This document shows, one piece after another, positions 9,501 through 17,962 of a stretch of 64,000 nt of DNA. Position 1 is the first letter of the stretch. Every line of letters starts with the position of its first letter. Under the pieces are notes generated by a model that was not told where the DNA came from, ran no database searches, and saw nothing but the letters and a program-made list of their open reading frames with translations. Position numbers and translations under genes: made by a program. The stretch comes from an uncultured Lachnospiraceae bacterium (lineage in GTDB: Bacteria > Bacillota > Clostridia > Lachnospirales > Lachnospiraceae), in assembly GCA_902801515.1 (NCBI GenBank), contig CADCII010000008.1:1-64000 (forward strand), given 5' to 3'.

Positions 9501-10782
9501 TCATATCCTGTCCGCCGATGTCCAGGATACAGTCGACTTCCGGGTCGAAGAAGGAAGCTGCGTAATAGTGAGCTATGGTCTCAACTTCACCTTCATCCAG
9601 CATCAGGGCAGCCTTCATCAGCGCTTCGCCGTATCCCGTGGAACAGGACCATGCGATATTCGCATCCTCAGGAAGCAGAGAATAGATCTCCTGGACTGCA
9701 GAGATGACAGTTTTCAGGGGATTGCCATTATTGTTGGAGTAGAAGGAATACAGCAGTTCTCCGTCTTCTGACACCAGAGCTGCCTTGGTGGTTGTTGAGC
9801 CTGCATCGATCCCGAGATAGCAGTTTCCGGAATAGGATTCCAGGTCAGCCGTCTTCACATTGTACTTCTCCTGGCGCTGTATGAAATCGTCGTATTCTTT
9901 TCTGGAAGAAAAGAGCGGATCCATGCGCGGCACTTCGAATTCAATCTTGATTCCGTTACGGAGCATATCGATGAATTCGGACATCGGCCTTGCGCCTTTC
10001 CCCTCTGCATTCAGCGCGGAACCAATCGCGGCAAACAGATGTGAATTATCCGGTATGATCGCATGTTCATCGTCAAGCTTCAGCGTGCGGATGAAAGCCT
10101 GTCTCAGTTCGCTGAGGAAATGAAGCGGTCCTCCCAGGAAAGCAACATATCCCCGGATCGGACGTCCGCAGGCAAGGCCTGAGATCGTCTGGTTCACGAC
10201 TGCCTGGAAGATAGAAGCAGACAGGTCTTCCTTGGTGGCACCTTCATTGATCAGCGGCTGTATATCTGACTTTGCGAAAACGCCGCAGCGGGCAGCTATC
10301 GTATAAAGCGACTTATAATCCTTCGCATATTCATTTAAACCGGCGACATCCGTCTGAAGCAGAGAAGCCATCTGATCGATAAATGAACCTGTGCCGCCTG
10401 CGCAGGTTCCGTTCATTCTCTGATCGATGCTGTTCCCGTCGAAATAAATGATCTTGGCGTCTTCGCCGCCCAGTTCTATGGCTACGTTGGTCTGGGGAGA
10501 GTGCTGCTGAAGACTTGAAGAGACAGCAACCACTTCCTGGATGAAAGGAACCTCCATATTGCCGGCAAGGGTCAGTCCGCCGGAACCGGTAATGACCGGG
10601 CTGACGATCCTGTCACCCAGTTTGTCAGATGCCTCCTGGATCAGATCGGCGAGGGTTCCCTGGATATCGGCAAAATGCCTCCTGTAATCAGAAAACAGAA
10701 GCTGGTGGTCAGCATCAAGGACCGCAATCTTGACAGTGGTGGATCCGATGTCTATACCGAGTGAGTAAACTGCGTTATCCAT
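6532..10782 (-). CDS. Giant 2-hydroxyacyl-CoA dehydratase activase (double BcrAD/BadFG ATPase plus DUF2229)
   Basis: A 1416-residue ATP-dependent activator. These proteins hold a [4Fe-4S] cluster and inject a high-energy electron into 2-hydroxyacyl-CoA dehydratases or related reductases. Two tandem ASKHA ATPase modules are visible. The first starts YSLGIDIGSTTVKIAVLD with GTCAGGTGSFIDQM; the second starts CYLGIDAGSTTTKAALV with NEACSSGCGSFIETF. They are followed by a Cys-rich segment (CQGCTNHCRLTINRF) and a DUF2229/dehydratase-like C-terminal half with GIPRVLNMYELYPFWHTFF and several conserved Cys. ATG 10782 is chosen; a TTG 9 bp upstream lies too close to AAGGAG. No separate dehydratase subunits are adjacent, so the partner is unknown. 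Length and architecture match the long activases common in Clostridia. Confidence 0.9.
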   Translation of the reverse strand: MDNAVYSLGIDIGSTTVKIAVLDADHQLLFSDYRRHFADIQGTLADLIQEASDKLGDRIVSPVITGSGGLTLAGNMEVPFIQEVVAVSSSLQQHSPQTNVAIELGGEDAKIIYFDGNSIDQRMNGTCAGGTGSFIDQMASLLQTDVAGLNEYAKDYKSLYTIAARCGVFAKSDIQPLINEGATKEDLSASIFQAVVNQTISGLACGRPIRGYVAFLGGPLHFLSELRQAFIRTLKLDDEHAIIPDNSHLFAAIGSALNAEGKGARPMSEFIDMLRNGIKIEFEVPRMDPLFSSRKEYDDFIQRQEKYNVKTADLESYSGNCYLGIDAGSTTTKAALVSEDGELLYSFYSNNNGNPLKTVISAVQEIYSLLPEDANIAWSCSTGYGEALMKAALMLDEGEVETIAHYYAASFFDPEVDCILDIGGQDMKCIKIKNHAVDSVLLNEACSSGCGSFIETFAKSLNYSVQDFAKAALFAEHPFDLGTRCTVFMNSKVKQAQKEGASVEDISAGLSYSVIKNALYKVIKVSDASELGRHIVVQGGTFYNDGVLRAFEKTANCEAIRPDIAGIMGAFGAGLIARERFHEDDKKEGAEPKQTTMLSIDQINSLKYTTHNAKCQGCTNHCRLTINRFSGGRQFISGNRCERGLGLKKNKDNLPNLYEFKEKLLFRRESLPEDEADRGIIGIPRVLNMYELYPFWHTFFTKLKYRVILSPPGSHRIYELGIESIPSESECYPAKIAHGHIEWLIAQGIKTIFYPCVPYERQEFKDAGNHYDCPIVTSYPMNIKNNVENLRDQGIRFECPFVAFTNKDTVEKQLVDLYPNIPGNEIREAVEAGWAELEHARQAVYDEGQRVLEYLEKTGRHGIVLAGRPYHIDPEINHGIPELINSFGMAVLTEDSISNLAEIERPLTVLDQWMYHTRLYAAAEYVKTRDDLDLIQLNSFGCGVDAVTTDEVQDILAGSDKIYTCLKIDEVNNLGAARIRIRSLLAAIRIRSQHPYMRELHSAAINPVVFTKEMKKNYTILCPQMSPIHFNLLEAALRSSGYNLVCVDPDEKESVDIGLKYVNNDACYPSIIVVGQMMAELTSGKYDLNRTAIVMSQTGGGCRASNYMGFFRRALKKAGLENVPVISASVQGLESNPGFKVSIPLAQRLIYSIVLGDLFMKCLYHVRPYEIEKGSADRLHDRLEAECREFLMSGSISMGRFRKICRKIVSEFDKLPITDEKKPRVGIVGEILVKYLPAANNHLVELLEREGAEAVQPEMADFFLYSFYNTNFKAQNHYANKWTARICNWVISYIEYVRKAGNEALAASRRFEPPRHIRELGEMAKDIVSLGNQTGEGWFLTAEMLELIKDGTPNIVCVQPFGCLPNHVVGKGVIKEVRRQHPEANIAAIDFDPGASEVNQLNRIKLMLSTAVKNLQ

Positions 10783-10884
10783 ATATTTCAAAAACTCCTT
10801 TTTACCCCAAAAACTGAGTATGAATGAGATTTTTCTTCCTAATTATAGTCAGTGATTACAGATACAGTCTGTTGCACTTAGAGC

Positions 10885-10913
10885 ATTATAATACTTTCGA
10901 ATGCTTTGGGCAA
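10885..10913 (-). promoter_or_regulatory. Promoter of the activase gene
   Basis: On the minus strand TTGCCC (10908-10913), a 17-bp spacer and a perfect TATAAT (10885-10890) lie about 100 bp upstream of the activase start, leaving a leader of roughly 95 nt in which no known riboswitch was recognised. Confidence 0.6.
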
Positions 10914-10944
10914 ATATTGCTCATTATGGTAAGACCCATTAGTC

Positions 10945-10974
10945 TTTACTAACAGGGCTGTATGCTGATAGAAT
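10945..10974 (+). promoter_or_regulatory. Promoter of tgt
   Basis: TTTACT (10945-10950), an 18-bp spacer and TAGAAT (10969-10974) lie 55 bp before the tgt start. The -10 box matches those assigned to efp, yajC and serC in this window. Confidence 0.5.
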
Positions 10975-11029
10975 GCCTTGAGAAATAAAACGCCATAATA
11001 ATTAAATAAATCAGGCAGGAGAAAATGAT

Positions 11030-12175
11030 TTGAGCAGACATTATAAACTGATCACTGTTGACGGACGGGCAAAGCGGGGAGAGCTTACGACTGTACACGG
11101 GACCGTTCAGACTCCGGTCTTCATGAATGTCGGGACAGTCGCCGCGATCAAAGGCGCTGTGTCTACGGATGACCTGAGGCAGATCGGTACGCAGATCGAA
11201 CTTTCCAATACGTACCATCTACATGTGAGAACAGGGGATGAAGCCATAAAAAAGCTGGGCGGGCTTCATAAACTTATGAACTGGGATCGTCCGATCCTGA
11301 CAGATTCAGGCGGATTCCAGGTATTCTCTCTTGCGACACTCAGAAAGATCAAAGAGGAGGGGGTAACCTTCCGGTCTCACATTGATGGCCATAAGATCTT
11401 AATGGGGCCTGAGGAGAGTATGCAGATCCAGTCGAATCTTGCCTCTACGATTGCAATGGCTTTTGACGAGTGCCCTTCTTCCAGAGCTGACAGGGAATAT
11501 GTGCAGGCATCTGTTGACCGCACTTACCGCTGGCTGGTCCGCTGCAAGGAGAAGATGGCGCAGCTGAACAGCCTGTCTGATACCATCAACCCAAACCAGA
11601 TGCTCTTCGGTATCAATCAGGGTGCGGTCTTTGATGATATCCGGATCGAACACGCGAAGAGGATCACAGAACTTGACCTTGACGGGTATGCTGTCGGCGG
11701 ACTGGCTGTCGGAGAGACACACGAGGAGATGTACCGAATTCTTGACGGGACCGTACCGAATCTTCCCCAGGATAAACCGGTTTATCTTATGGGTGTAGGC
11801 ACGCCGCTGAATATTGTAGAGGGCGTATACCGCGGAGTCGACTTCTTTGACTGTGTATATCCGTCAAGAAACGGAAGGCATGGACACGCCTACACACATC
11901 ACGGTAAGATCAATCTCAACAACGCGAAGTTCACATTTGACGAGACTCCGATCGAGGAAGGCTGCGGGTGCCCGGCGTGCAGGAGCTATTCCAGAGCATA
12001 TATCCATCATCTGTTCAAGGCAAAAGAGATGCTGGGAATGAGACTGCTGGTGCTTCATAATCTTTATTTCTATAATCACCTGATGGAAGAGATAAGAGAC
12101 GCCATTGATGAACACAGGTATGAGAAGTTCAGGCAGGACTTTACAGAAGCGTATGTAGAGAATGAGTCTAAATAA
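11030..12175 (+). CDS. tgt: tRNA-guanine transglycosylase (queuine tRNA-ribosyltransferase)
   Basis: Exchanges guanine-34 of GUN-anticodon tRNAs for the queuosine precursor preQ1. The 381 residues are normal for the bacterial enzyme. The general acid/base Asp is in LTDSGGFQVFSL, the substrate region is around FDECPSS, and the nucleophile Asp is in FFDCVYPSRNGRHGHAYT. The zinc site is CGCPACRSYSRAYIHHL with its later His. The start is TTG at 11030, preceded by AGGAG at 11017-11021 with 8-nt spacing. queA and queH lie elsewhere in the window, so queuosine is made, but the genes are not in one operon. yajC follows, as in many Firmicutes. Confidence 0.97.
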   Translation: MSRHYKLITVDGRAKRGELTTVHGTVQTPVFMNVGTVAAIKGAVSTDDLRQIGTQIELSNTYHLHVRTGDEAIKKLGGLHKLMNWDRPILTDSGGFQVFSLATLRKIKEEGVTFRSHIDGHKILMGPEESMQIQSNLASTIAMAFDECPSSRADREYVQASVDRTYRWLVRCKEKMAQLNSLSDTINPNQMLFGINQGAVFDDIRIEHAKRITELDLDGYAVGGLAVGETHEEMYRILDGTVPNLPQDKPVYLMGVGTPLNIVEGVYRGVDFFDCVYPSRNGRHGHAYTHHGKINLNNAKFTFDETPIEEGCGCPACRSYSRAYIHHLFKAKEMLGMRLLVLHNLYFYNHLMEEIRDAIDEHRYEKFRQDFTEAYVENESK

Positions 12176-12178
12176 GTC

Positions 12179-12207
12179 TTGAACCACTGTCTCAAGTTGT
12201 GTAGAAT
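12179..12207 (+). promoter_or_regulatory. Promoter of yajC
   Basis: TTGAAC (12179-12184), 17 bp and TAGAAT (12202-12207) lie directly after the tgt stop and 40 bp before the yajC start, which has AGGAGG. Confidence 0.6.
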
Positions 12208-12247
12208 ATTGAGAGCATTCAATCATATTTAGGAGGATCAATTCGAA

Positions 12248-12595
12248 ATGAATCTTACACTTTTAACTGCTGCAGGCGCAGGCGGAATGGGCGGCATGCT
12301 CATGATGGTCATCTATATTGTCGTTATCTTCGGCGCTATGTATTTCTTCGCGATCCGTCCCCAGAGGAAGGAGCAGAAGAGAATGGCTGCGCTTCTGAGC
12401 ACGATGGAAGTCGGCGATACGGTCGTCACCTCCAGCGGATTCTACGGAACGATTATCGCTGTATCCGAGGAAGACTGCATTGTTGAATTCGGCAACAACA
12501 GAAACTGCCGAATCCCCATGAGAAAGAGTGCGATCGTTGAGATCGAGAAGGCTTCCGACGGTGTATCTGAAGCGCCGGCAGCTGATAAGAAGTGA
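12248..12595 (+). CDS. yajC: Preprotein translocase accessory subunit YajC
   Basis: A 115-residue single-pass membrane protein that associates with SecDF-SecYEG. After a short Gly/Ala-rich N-terminus it has one hydrophobic segment (MLMMVIYIVVIFGAMYFFAI), then the family signature RPQRKEQKRM and a small cytosolic beta domain (MEVGDTVVTSSGFYGTI). Neighbour tgt and family length support the call. It is followed by a terminator facing the convergent Lrp-type regulator. Confidence 0.95.
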   Translation: MNLTLLTAAGAGGMGGMLMMVIYIVVIFGAMYFFAIRPQRKEQKRMAALLSTMEVGDTVVTSSGFYGTIIAVSEEDCIVEFGNNRNCRIPMRKSAIVEIEKASDGVSEAPAADKK

Positions 12596-12639
12596 CCGTA
12601 ATTCGGGAGACGTACTTGAATATCATTATGAAGCTTACA

Positions 12640-12677
12640 GAAAGGCTGCCGGATAACCGGCAGCCTTTCTGCGTTTT
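12640..12677. terminator. Terminator between yajC and the Lrp-type gene
   Basis: A 13-bp perfect stem GAAAGGCTGCCGG (12640-12652) / CCGGCAGCCTTTC (12657-12669) with a 4-nt loop is followed by TGCGTTTTATAAAA. It lies between convergent genes and could serve yajC; the T-run is modest. Confidence 0.75.
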
Positions 12678-12741
12678 ATAAAAGACTTTGTGTCTGAATC
12701 GGCAATCAGAGTGCGGAGAACAGGACCCGATACGTTCTGTC

Positions 12742-13200
12742 TCAGTCCGGCTCCTGCTCAAAACCAGAAGAGTGAATATTCTTGACGGTCCTGAGTACAT
12801 AGTGAGTCCTTGTCAGGCGCACGCCCGGGTAATCCTTGATCCGGTTATGGATCTGTTCCAGATGGTCGCTGGACCTGCAGCAGATCTTAAGCATGAAATC
12901 AAATTCTCCGGTCAGGTAGTAGCAGGCAATGATATTGGGATCTACATTGATATGTTTAATGAAATCGTCATTAAACCGGGGGTGCTCCATGCCTATCTCC
13001 ATCAGGACCGTGATGTCATTGCCGAGTTTTCCGTCATCGCAGATAACGGTATAAGACTGAATAAGTCCTGACTTTTCCATCTTCTTAATACGCTCGATCA
13101 CAGTCGAGACAGACAGATGGATGGTCTTGCTGATATCAGATGCGGTCTGCCGGGCATTCTGTTTCAGTTCTGTAAGAATCTGATAATCAAGATTATCCAT
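12742..13200 (-). CDS. Lrp/AsnC family transcriptional regulator
   Basis: A 152-residue regulator. The N-terminal winged helix-turn-helix is visible in TASDISKTIHLSVSTVIERI, and the C-terminal RAM/Lrp ligand-binding domain follows with GNDITVLMEIGMEHPRF and ITACYYLTGEFDFMLKI-like segments. Lrp/AsnC proteins usually sense amino acids. The gene is divergent from leuB-ilvD-ilvB with 142 bp between, so control of branched-chain amino acid synthesis is a reasonable inference. The specific effector cannot be read. A clear AAGGAG precedes the ATG on the minus strand. Confidence 0.93.
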   Translation of the reverse strand: MDNLDYQILTELKQNARQTASDISKTIHLSVSTVIERIKKMEKSGLIQSYTVICDDGKLGNDITVLMEIGMEHPRFNDDFIKHINVDPNIIACYYLTGEFDFMLKICCRSSDHLEQIHNRIKDYPGVRLTRTHYVLRTVKNIHSSGFEQEPD

Positions 13201-13237
13201 AGGGGTTACTCCTTAATTCGCGGAAGTTTTTGGAATT

Positions 13238-13255
13238 ATGCCGGTATTATAACAT
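13238..13255 (-). promoter_or_regulatory. Promoter core of the Lrp-type gene
   Basis: On the minus strand ATGTTATAATACCGGCAT contains a perfect TATAAT (13246-13251). The same 18 bp recur exactly at 53593-53610 in front of the methionine synthase reactivation gene. The -35 region is weak. Confidence 0.55.
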
Positions 13256-13272
13256 AAATATTTCGATTGTGG

Positions 13273-13301
13273 TTGAAAAAACAAAAAAGATATTTTAATA
13301 T
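13273..13301 (+). promoter_or_regulatory. Promoter of leuB-ilvD-ilvB
   Basis: TTGAAA (13273-13278), a 17-bp A-rich spacer and TAATAT (13296-13301) lie 41 bp before leuB. The promoter faces away from the Lrp-type gene and the two overlap in the same 142-bp gap. Confidence 0.6.
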
Positions 13302-13342
13302 GAGCAGAGCATGAATATCGCTTTGGAAAGGAACCTGGAATT

Positions 13343-14443
13343 ATGAATGCAGAGAGCAGGAACTATCAGATCGGCGTGATATACGGCGACGGAATTGGCC
13401 CGGAGATTGTCCGTGAAGCAGTCAAGGTCCTTGACGCGGCGTCCGCGAAATTTGGTTTTAAACTGAATTACACACAGCTGTATCTGGGAGGCTCTTCAAT
13501 TGACAGATTTGGCGTGCCTCTTACTGAAGAAACGGTAGAACTGGCGAAGAAGAGCGACGCAGTACTGATGGGATCCATCGGAGGAGATCCGGCGACAAGC
13601 CCCTGGTATAAACTGGAACCCTCAAAACGGCCTGAGGCAGGCCTTCTTGCGATTCGCAAGTCACTTGGCCTGTTTGCCAATCTCCGTTTTTCGAAACTGT
13701 TTGATGATCTTAAAGATTCCTGTCCTCTGAAAGAGTCCATCGCTTCAGAAGGAATTGATTTTGTTATTCTGAGAGAACTGACAGGCGGTCTTTATTTCGG
13801 AGAACATAAGACGGAAGTTGTGGACGGAGAAGACGTAGCGACGGATGTACTGACCTACTCAGACACAGAGATACGCCGTATAGCTGTCAAAGCTTTTGAT
13901 ACAGCAATGCTTCGCAGCAAGAGGCTGACTCTCGTAGACAAGGCGAATGTCCTGGATTCTTCCAGGCTCTGGAGAAAGGTTGTAGCTGACGTTGCAAAGG
14001 ATTATCCTGAAGTCACTCTTGACTATATGTTTGTTGACAACGCTTCGATGCAGCTTGTGCGCAGACCGTCCCAGTTTGATGTGATCCTGACAGAGAATAT
14101 GTTCGGAGATATCCTGTCTGATGAAGCGTCCATGGTTACAGGCTCCATCGGCATGCAGCCAAGTGCATCCCTTGCGGAGGGAACCTTCGGTCTCTATGAA
14201 CCAAGCCACGGCAGCGCTCCGGATATCGCAGGCACAGACAAGGCCAATCCGCTGGCAACGATCCTGTCCGCATCCATGATGCTCCGCTATTCACTGGGAG
14301 AAGAAGAGGCTGCATCTGCCATTGATCAGGCTGTGGAGAATGTACTGAAAAAGTACAGGACGCCGGATCTGGTAACACAGAATGAACAGATTGAACAGGT
14401 CGGATGCTCAAGAATGGGCGACCTGGTTGCTTCTGCATTATAA
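13343..14443 (+). CDS. leuB: 3-isopropylmalate dehydrogenase
   Basis: Oxidises and decarboxylates 3-isopropylmalate to 2-oxoisocaproate with NAD in leucine synthesis. The 366 residues fit the family. The N-terminal [12 protein letters not shown], the substrate loop with [10 protein letters not shown], the metal-binding region around [21 protein letters not shown] and the NAD-binding [18 protein letters not shown] are all present. leuA and leuCD are not in the window. ilvD follows after 22 bp, so the two are probably one operon. Confidence 0.96.
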   Translation: MNAESRNYQIGVIYGDGIGPEIVREAVKVLDAASAKFGFKLNYTQLYLGGSSIDRFGVPLTEETVELAKKSDAVLMGSIGGDPATSPWYKLEPSKRPEAGLLAIRKSLGLFANLRFSKLFDDLKDSCPLKESIASEGIDFVILRELTGGLYFGEHKTEVVDGEDVATDVLTYSDTEIRRIAVKAFDTAMLRSKRLTLVDKANVLDSSRLWRKVVADVAKDYPEVTLDYMFVDNASMQLVRRPSQFDVILTENMFGDILSDEASMVTGSIGMQPSASLAEGTFGLYEPSHGSAPDIAGTDKANPLATILSASMMLRYSLGEEEAASAIDQAVENVLKKYRTPDLVTQNEQIEQVGCSRMGDLVASAL

Positions 14444-14465
14444 AACAACAGGAGGAATGATCGAT

Positions 14466-16139
14466 ATGAAAAGTGATGCTGTTAAGACAGGCGTTACCCA
14501 GGCACCTCACAGGTCTCTGTTTAATGCGCTCGGTTTTACTCAGGAAGAAATGAAGAAACCTCTGATCGGTATCGTAAGCTCATACAATGAGATCGTACCC
14601 GGTCATATGAATATCGATAAGATCGTTGAAGCCGTACGCATGGGAGTAGCCATGGCGGGCGGTGTTCCGCGTGTATTCCCGGCTATCGCTGTCTGTGACG
14701 GTATCGCCATGGGACATGAGGGTATGAAGTATTCCCTTGTCACAAGAGACCTGATCGCCGATTCGACGGAATGTATGGCAAAGGCGCATCAGTTCGACGC
14801 TCTTGTCATGGTTCCCAACTGCGACAAGAATGTTCCCGGCCTTCTGATGGCAGCGGCAAGGATCAATGTACCGACGATCTTCGTATCCGGCGGTCCCATG
14901 ATGGCTGGTCACGTTTATGGCAGGAAGCGTTCGCTCAGTTCCATGTTTGAAGCAGTGGGTGAGTTCTCGGCGAAGAAGATTACTGAAGAACAGCTTCAGG
15001 AATATGAGCGCAAGGTATGTCCTACCTGCGGCAGCTGCAGCGGCATGTATACTGCGAACAGTATGAACTGTCTGACTGAAGCGCTGGGCATGGGTCTTGC
15101 AGGAAACGGGACGATCCCGGCTGTATACTCAGACAGGCTGCGTCTTGCGAAGCATGCCGGAATGAAGATCATGGAGCTTCTGGAGAAGAATATCCGTCCC
15201 AGAGATATCATGACAGAAGAAGCCTTCATGAACGCGCTGACTGTGGACATGGCGCTTGGATGTTCCACCAACTCCATGCTTCATCTGCCTGCGATCGCGC
15301 ATGAAGCGGGCGTGGAGATTAATGTGGATATCGCAAATGAAGTATCCGCACGTACCCCGAACCTCTGCCATCTGGCACCGGCAGGTCCAACCTATATGGA
15401 GGATCTCAATGAGGCAGGCGGCGTATATGCTGTCATGAAGGAACTTACGAAAAAAGACCTTCTGAACCTCGACTGCATGACAGTTACAGGAAAGACAGTC
15501 GGCGAGAACATCGCTCCCTGTGAGAATCTTGATCCATCGGTCATAAGGCCCCTTGAAGATCCGTTCTCACCCACAGGCGGACTGGCTGCACTTAAAGGCA
15601 ACCTTGCCCCGGATTCCGGCATCGTCAAGAGATCCGCTGTCGTTCCTGAGATGATGGTGCACGAAGGTCCTGCAAGAGTCTTTGACTGCGAGGAAGATGC
15701 GATCGAAGCAATACTCGGCGGTAAGATCAATGCAGGAGACGTAGTTGTAATCCGGTATGAAGGTCCCAAGGGCGGCCCCGGCATGAGAGAGATGCTGAAT
15801 CCGACCAGCGCAATTGCAGGCATGGGTCTGGGAAGCAGTGTTGCCCTGATCACGGACGGACGTTTCTCCGGAGCTTCAAGAGGCGCTTCTATAGGACATG
15901 TTTCACCGGAAGCCGCAGTCGGAGGACCGATCGCGCTTGTAGAGGAAGGTGATATCATTTCCATCGATATCCCTAATTACAAACTGGAGCTTAAGGTTCC
16001 GGATGATGTTCTGGCTAAGAGAAAGGCTGCATGGAAGCCGAGAAAGCCGAAAATCACAGACGGATATCTTGCACGTTATGCGGCACTCGTCACCAGCGGA
16101 AACCGCGGGGCTATCCTGAAAGTCCCGGGAGAGGAATGA
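14466..16139 (+). CDS. ilvD: Dihydroxy-acid dehydratase
   Basis: Dehydrates 2,3-dihydroxy-isovalerate and -methylvalerate to the 2-oxo acids in valine/isoleucine synthesis. It is a 557-residue Fe-S enzyme with cluster-ligand cysteines in [10 protein letters not shown] and [16 protein letters not shown], and the C-terminal [19 protein letters not shown] signature. ATG 14466 is chosen because AGGAGG lies 10 nt upstream; the in-frame ATG at 14457 is too close to it. ilvB begins 4 bp after the stop, so the genes are translated from one message. Confidence 0.97.
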   Translation: MKSDAVKTGVTQAPHRSLFNALGFTQEEMKKPLIGIVSSYNEIVPGHMNIDKIVEAVRMGVAMAGGVPRVFPAIAVCDGIAMGHEGMKYSLVTRDLIADSTECMAKAHQFDALVMVPNCDKNVPGLLMAAARINVPTIFVSGGPMMAGHVYGRKRSLSSMFEAVGEFSAKKITEEQLQEYERKVCPTCGSCSGMYTANSMNCLTEALGMGLAGNGTIPAVYSDRLRLAKHAGMKIMELLEKNIRPRDIMTEEAFMNALTVDMALGCSTNSMLHLPAIAHEAGVEINVDIANEVSARTPNLCHLAPAGPTYMEDLNEAGGVYAVMKELTKKDLLNLDCMTVTGKTVGENIAPCENLDPSVIRPLEDPFSPTGGLAALKGNLAPDSGIVKRSAVVPEMMVHEGPARVFDCEEDAIEAILGGKINAGDVVVIRYEGPKGGPGMREMLNPTSAIAGMGLGSSVALITDGRFSGASRGASIGHVSPEAAVGGPIALVEEGDIISIDIPNYKLELKVPDDVLAKRKAAWKPRKPKITDGYLARYAALVTSGNRGAILKVPGEE

Positions 16140-16143
16140 TATT

Positions 16144-17859
16144 ATGAAGCTGAATGGGTCACAGATCCTGATTGAATGTCTGAAAGAACAGGGAGTCGAC
16201 ACAGTCTTCGGATATCCCGGAGGCGCGATCCTGAATGTTTACGATGAACTGTATAAGCACAGTGAGATCCGTCATTTTCTGACTTCCCATGAGCAGGGTG
16301 CCTGCCATGCGGCTGACGGATACGCGAGAGCCACCGGCAGAGTCGGTGTCTGTTTCGCAACTTCCGGTCCCGGTGCCACGAATCTTGTCACCGGTATCGC
16401 GACAGCGAATATGGATTCTGTTCCGCTGGTTGCAATCACCTGCAATGTAGGAACGTCCCTTCTGGGTAAGGATTCCTTCCAGGAGGTCGATATCGCTGGC
16501 GTCACGATCCCGATCACAAAGTACAATGTGATCGTAAAGGACGTGAACACACTTGCTGATACCATCCGCAAGGCATTCCGCATTGCCAGGAGCGGGCGTC
16601 CGGGACCTGTCCTCGTTGACCTGACCAAGAATGTCACCGCCGAGACAGCGGAGTATACCCCGGTAAAGCCGGACGAGATTCTCCCGAACTCAGGAGAGAT
16701 CATTGAAGCAGATCTGCAGAAAGCAGCTCAGATGATCAACGAAGCAAAGCGGCCGGTTATCTTTGTCGGCGGCGGAGCAGTGATCTCGGGCTGTTCCAGA
16801 GAACTGAAGAAACTAGTCGATACGATACAGGCTCCGGTATGCGATTCGCTGATGGGCAAAGGCGCTTTCAATGGAAATGACGAGCGGTATCTCGGCATGG
16901 TCGGTATGCACGGGACCAAGGCTGCGAATCTGAGCGTATCACACTGTGACCTTCTTCTTGCTGTCGGCTGCCGTTTCTCAGACCGTGTCATCGGCAATCC
17001 GAAGCAGTTTGCGAAAGGTGCGAAGATCGTCCAGATCGATATCGATCCCGCGGAAGTCAACAAAAACATCAAAGTGGATGTCTGCGTGATCGGTGACTGC
17101 GGAGAAGTACTCAAGAGACTCAATCCGCTTCTTGAGAAGAAGGAAGTCTCCGAGTGGCTTCAGGAGTCCCTGGAACTTACAAAGAAGTTCCCGCTTCATT
17201 ACGATGAAGACCGTCTTACCGGTCCTTTCATCATGGAAGAGATCTACAGGCTGAGCGACGGAGACGCGAGGATCGTCACGGAAGTCGGACAGCATCAGAT
17301 GTGGGCTGCCCAGTATTTCAGGTACAGCGAACCCAGGCAGCTGTTCACATCAGGCGGCCTCGGGACTATGGGATACGGTCTTGGGGCTTCCCTTGGAGTC
17401 AAGACCGCATGGCCGGGCAAGATTGTCGTCAATGTTGCCGGAGACGGATGTTTCCGCATGAACATGAATGAACTTGCGACTGCCAGCCGTTACAATATTC
17501 CGATCATTCAGGTAGTCATGAATAATTCTGTACTTGGCATGGTGCATCAGTGGCAGGAACTGTTCTACGGCGGACGGTATTCCCATACGATCCTGAAGGA
17601 CAAGGTCGATTACTGCAAGCTTGCAGAAGCACTTGGATGCGCCGCGTTCCGTGTGACAAAGCGCGAAGAATTTGCTCCTGCGTTTAAAAAGGCGGTTGAG
17701 CTGGGATGCCCGGTTCTTCTTGACTGTGTGATCGGTGAAAATGACAATGTCTACCCGATGGTTCCGGCGGGACACGCGATCTCAGAAGCATTTGACCAGG
17801 ATGACCTGGGCGGACGCAAGAGCAGCGGTGCCAGAACCAGAAAAAAAGATGAGATATGA
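16144..17859 (+). CDS. ilvB: Acetolactate synthase large subunit
   Basis: A TPP-dependent enzyme condensing pyruvate with pyruvate or 2-oxobutyrate. It has 571 residues. The N-terminal PYR domain has EQGVDTVFGYPGGAIL with the catalytic Glu in the HEQGACHAADGYARA region, the central FAD/DHAP-type domain follows, and the C-terminal PP domain carries GDGCFRMNMNELATASRYN with the NN of the TPP motif. No regulatory small subunit (ilvN) follows; the next gene is serA with its own promoter. ilvN may lie elsewhere, or the enzyme may be catabolic or unregulated. Confidence 0.95.
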   Translation: MKLNGSQILIECLKEQGVDTVFGYPGGAILNVYDELYKHSEIRHFLTSHEQGACHAADGYARATGRVGVCFATSGPGATNLVTGIATANMDSVPLVAITCNVGTSLLGKDSFQEVDIAGVTIPITKYNVIVKDVNTLADTIRKAFRIARSGRPGPVLVDLTKNVTAETAEYTPVKPDEILPNSGEIIEADLQKAAQMINEAKRPVIFVGGGAVISGCSRELKKLVDTIQAPVCDSLMGKGAFNGNDERYLGMVGMHGTKAANLSVSHCDLLLAVGCRFSDRVIGNPKQFAKGAKIVQIDIDPAEVNKNIKVDVCVIGDCGEVLKRLNPLLEKKEVSEWLQESLELTKKFPLHYDEDRLTGPFIMEEIYRLSDGDARIVTEVGQHQMWAAQYFRYSEPRQLFTSGGLGTMGYGLGASLGVKTAWPGKIVVNVAGDGCFRMNMNELATASRYNIPIIQVVMNNSVLGMVHQWQELFYGGRYSHTILKDKVDYCKLAEALGCAAFRVTKREEFAPAFKKAVELGCPVLLDCVIGENDNVYPMVPAGHAISEAFDQDDLGGRKSSGARTRKKDEI

Positions 17860-17860
17860 T

Positions 17861-17890
17861 CTGACCTGCCGCTCATAGCTGTAGTATAAT
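17861..17890 (+). promoter_or_regulatory. Promoter of serA
   Basis: A perfect TATAAT (17885-17890) with a weaker CTGACC (17861-17866) 18 bp upstream lies just after ilvB, about 70 bp before the serA start. Confidence 0.5.
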
Positions 17891-17962
17891 GATCTATATG
17901 GTTATCTGTTCCAGTCAGACGTAAGAGTTACATTAATCATTAATCATGGGAGGAGAATGAAT

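Noticed and set aside
10783-10791. TTG start for the activase at 10791
   Set aside because: Only 3 nt separate it from AAGGAG; the ATG at 10782 fits better.
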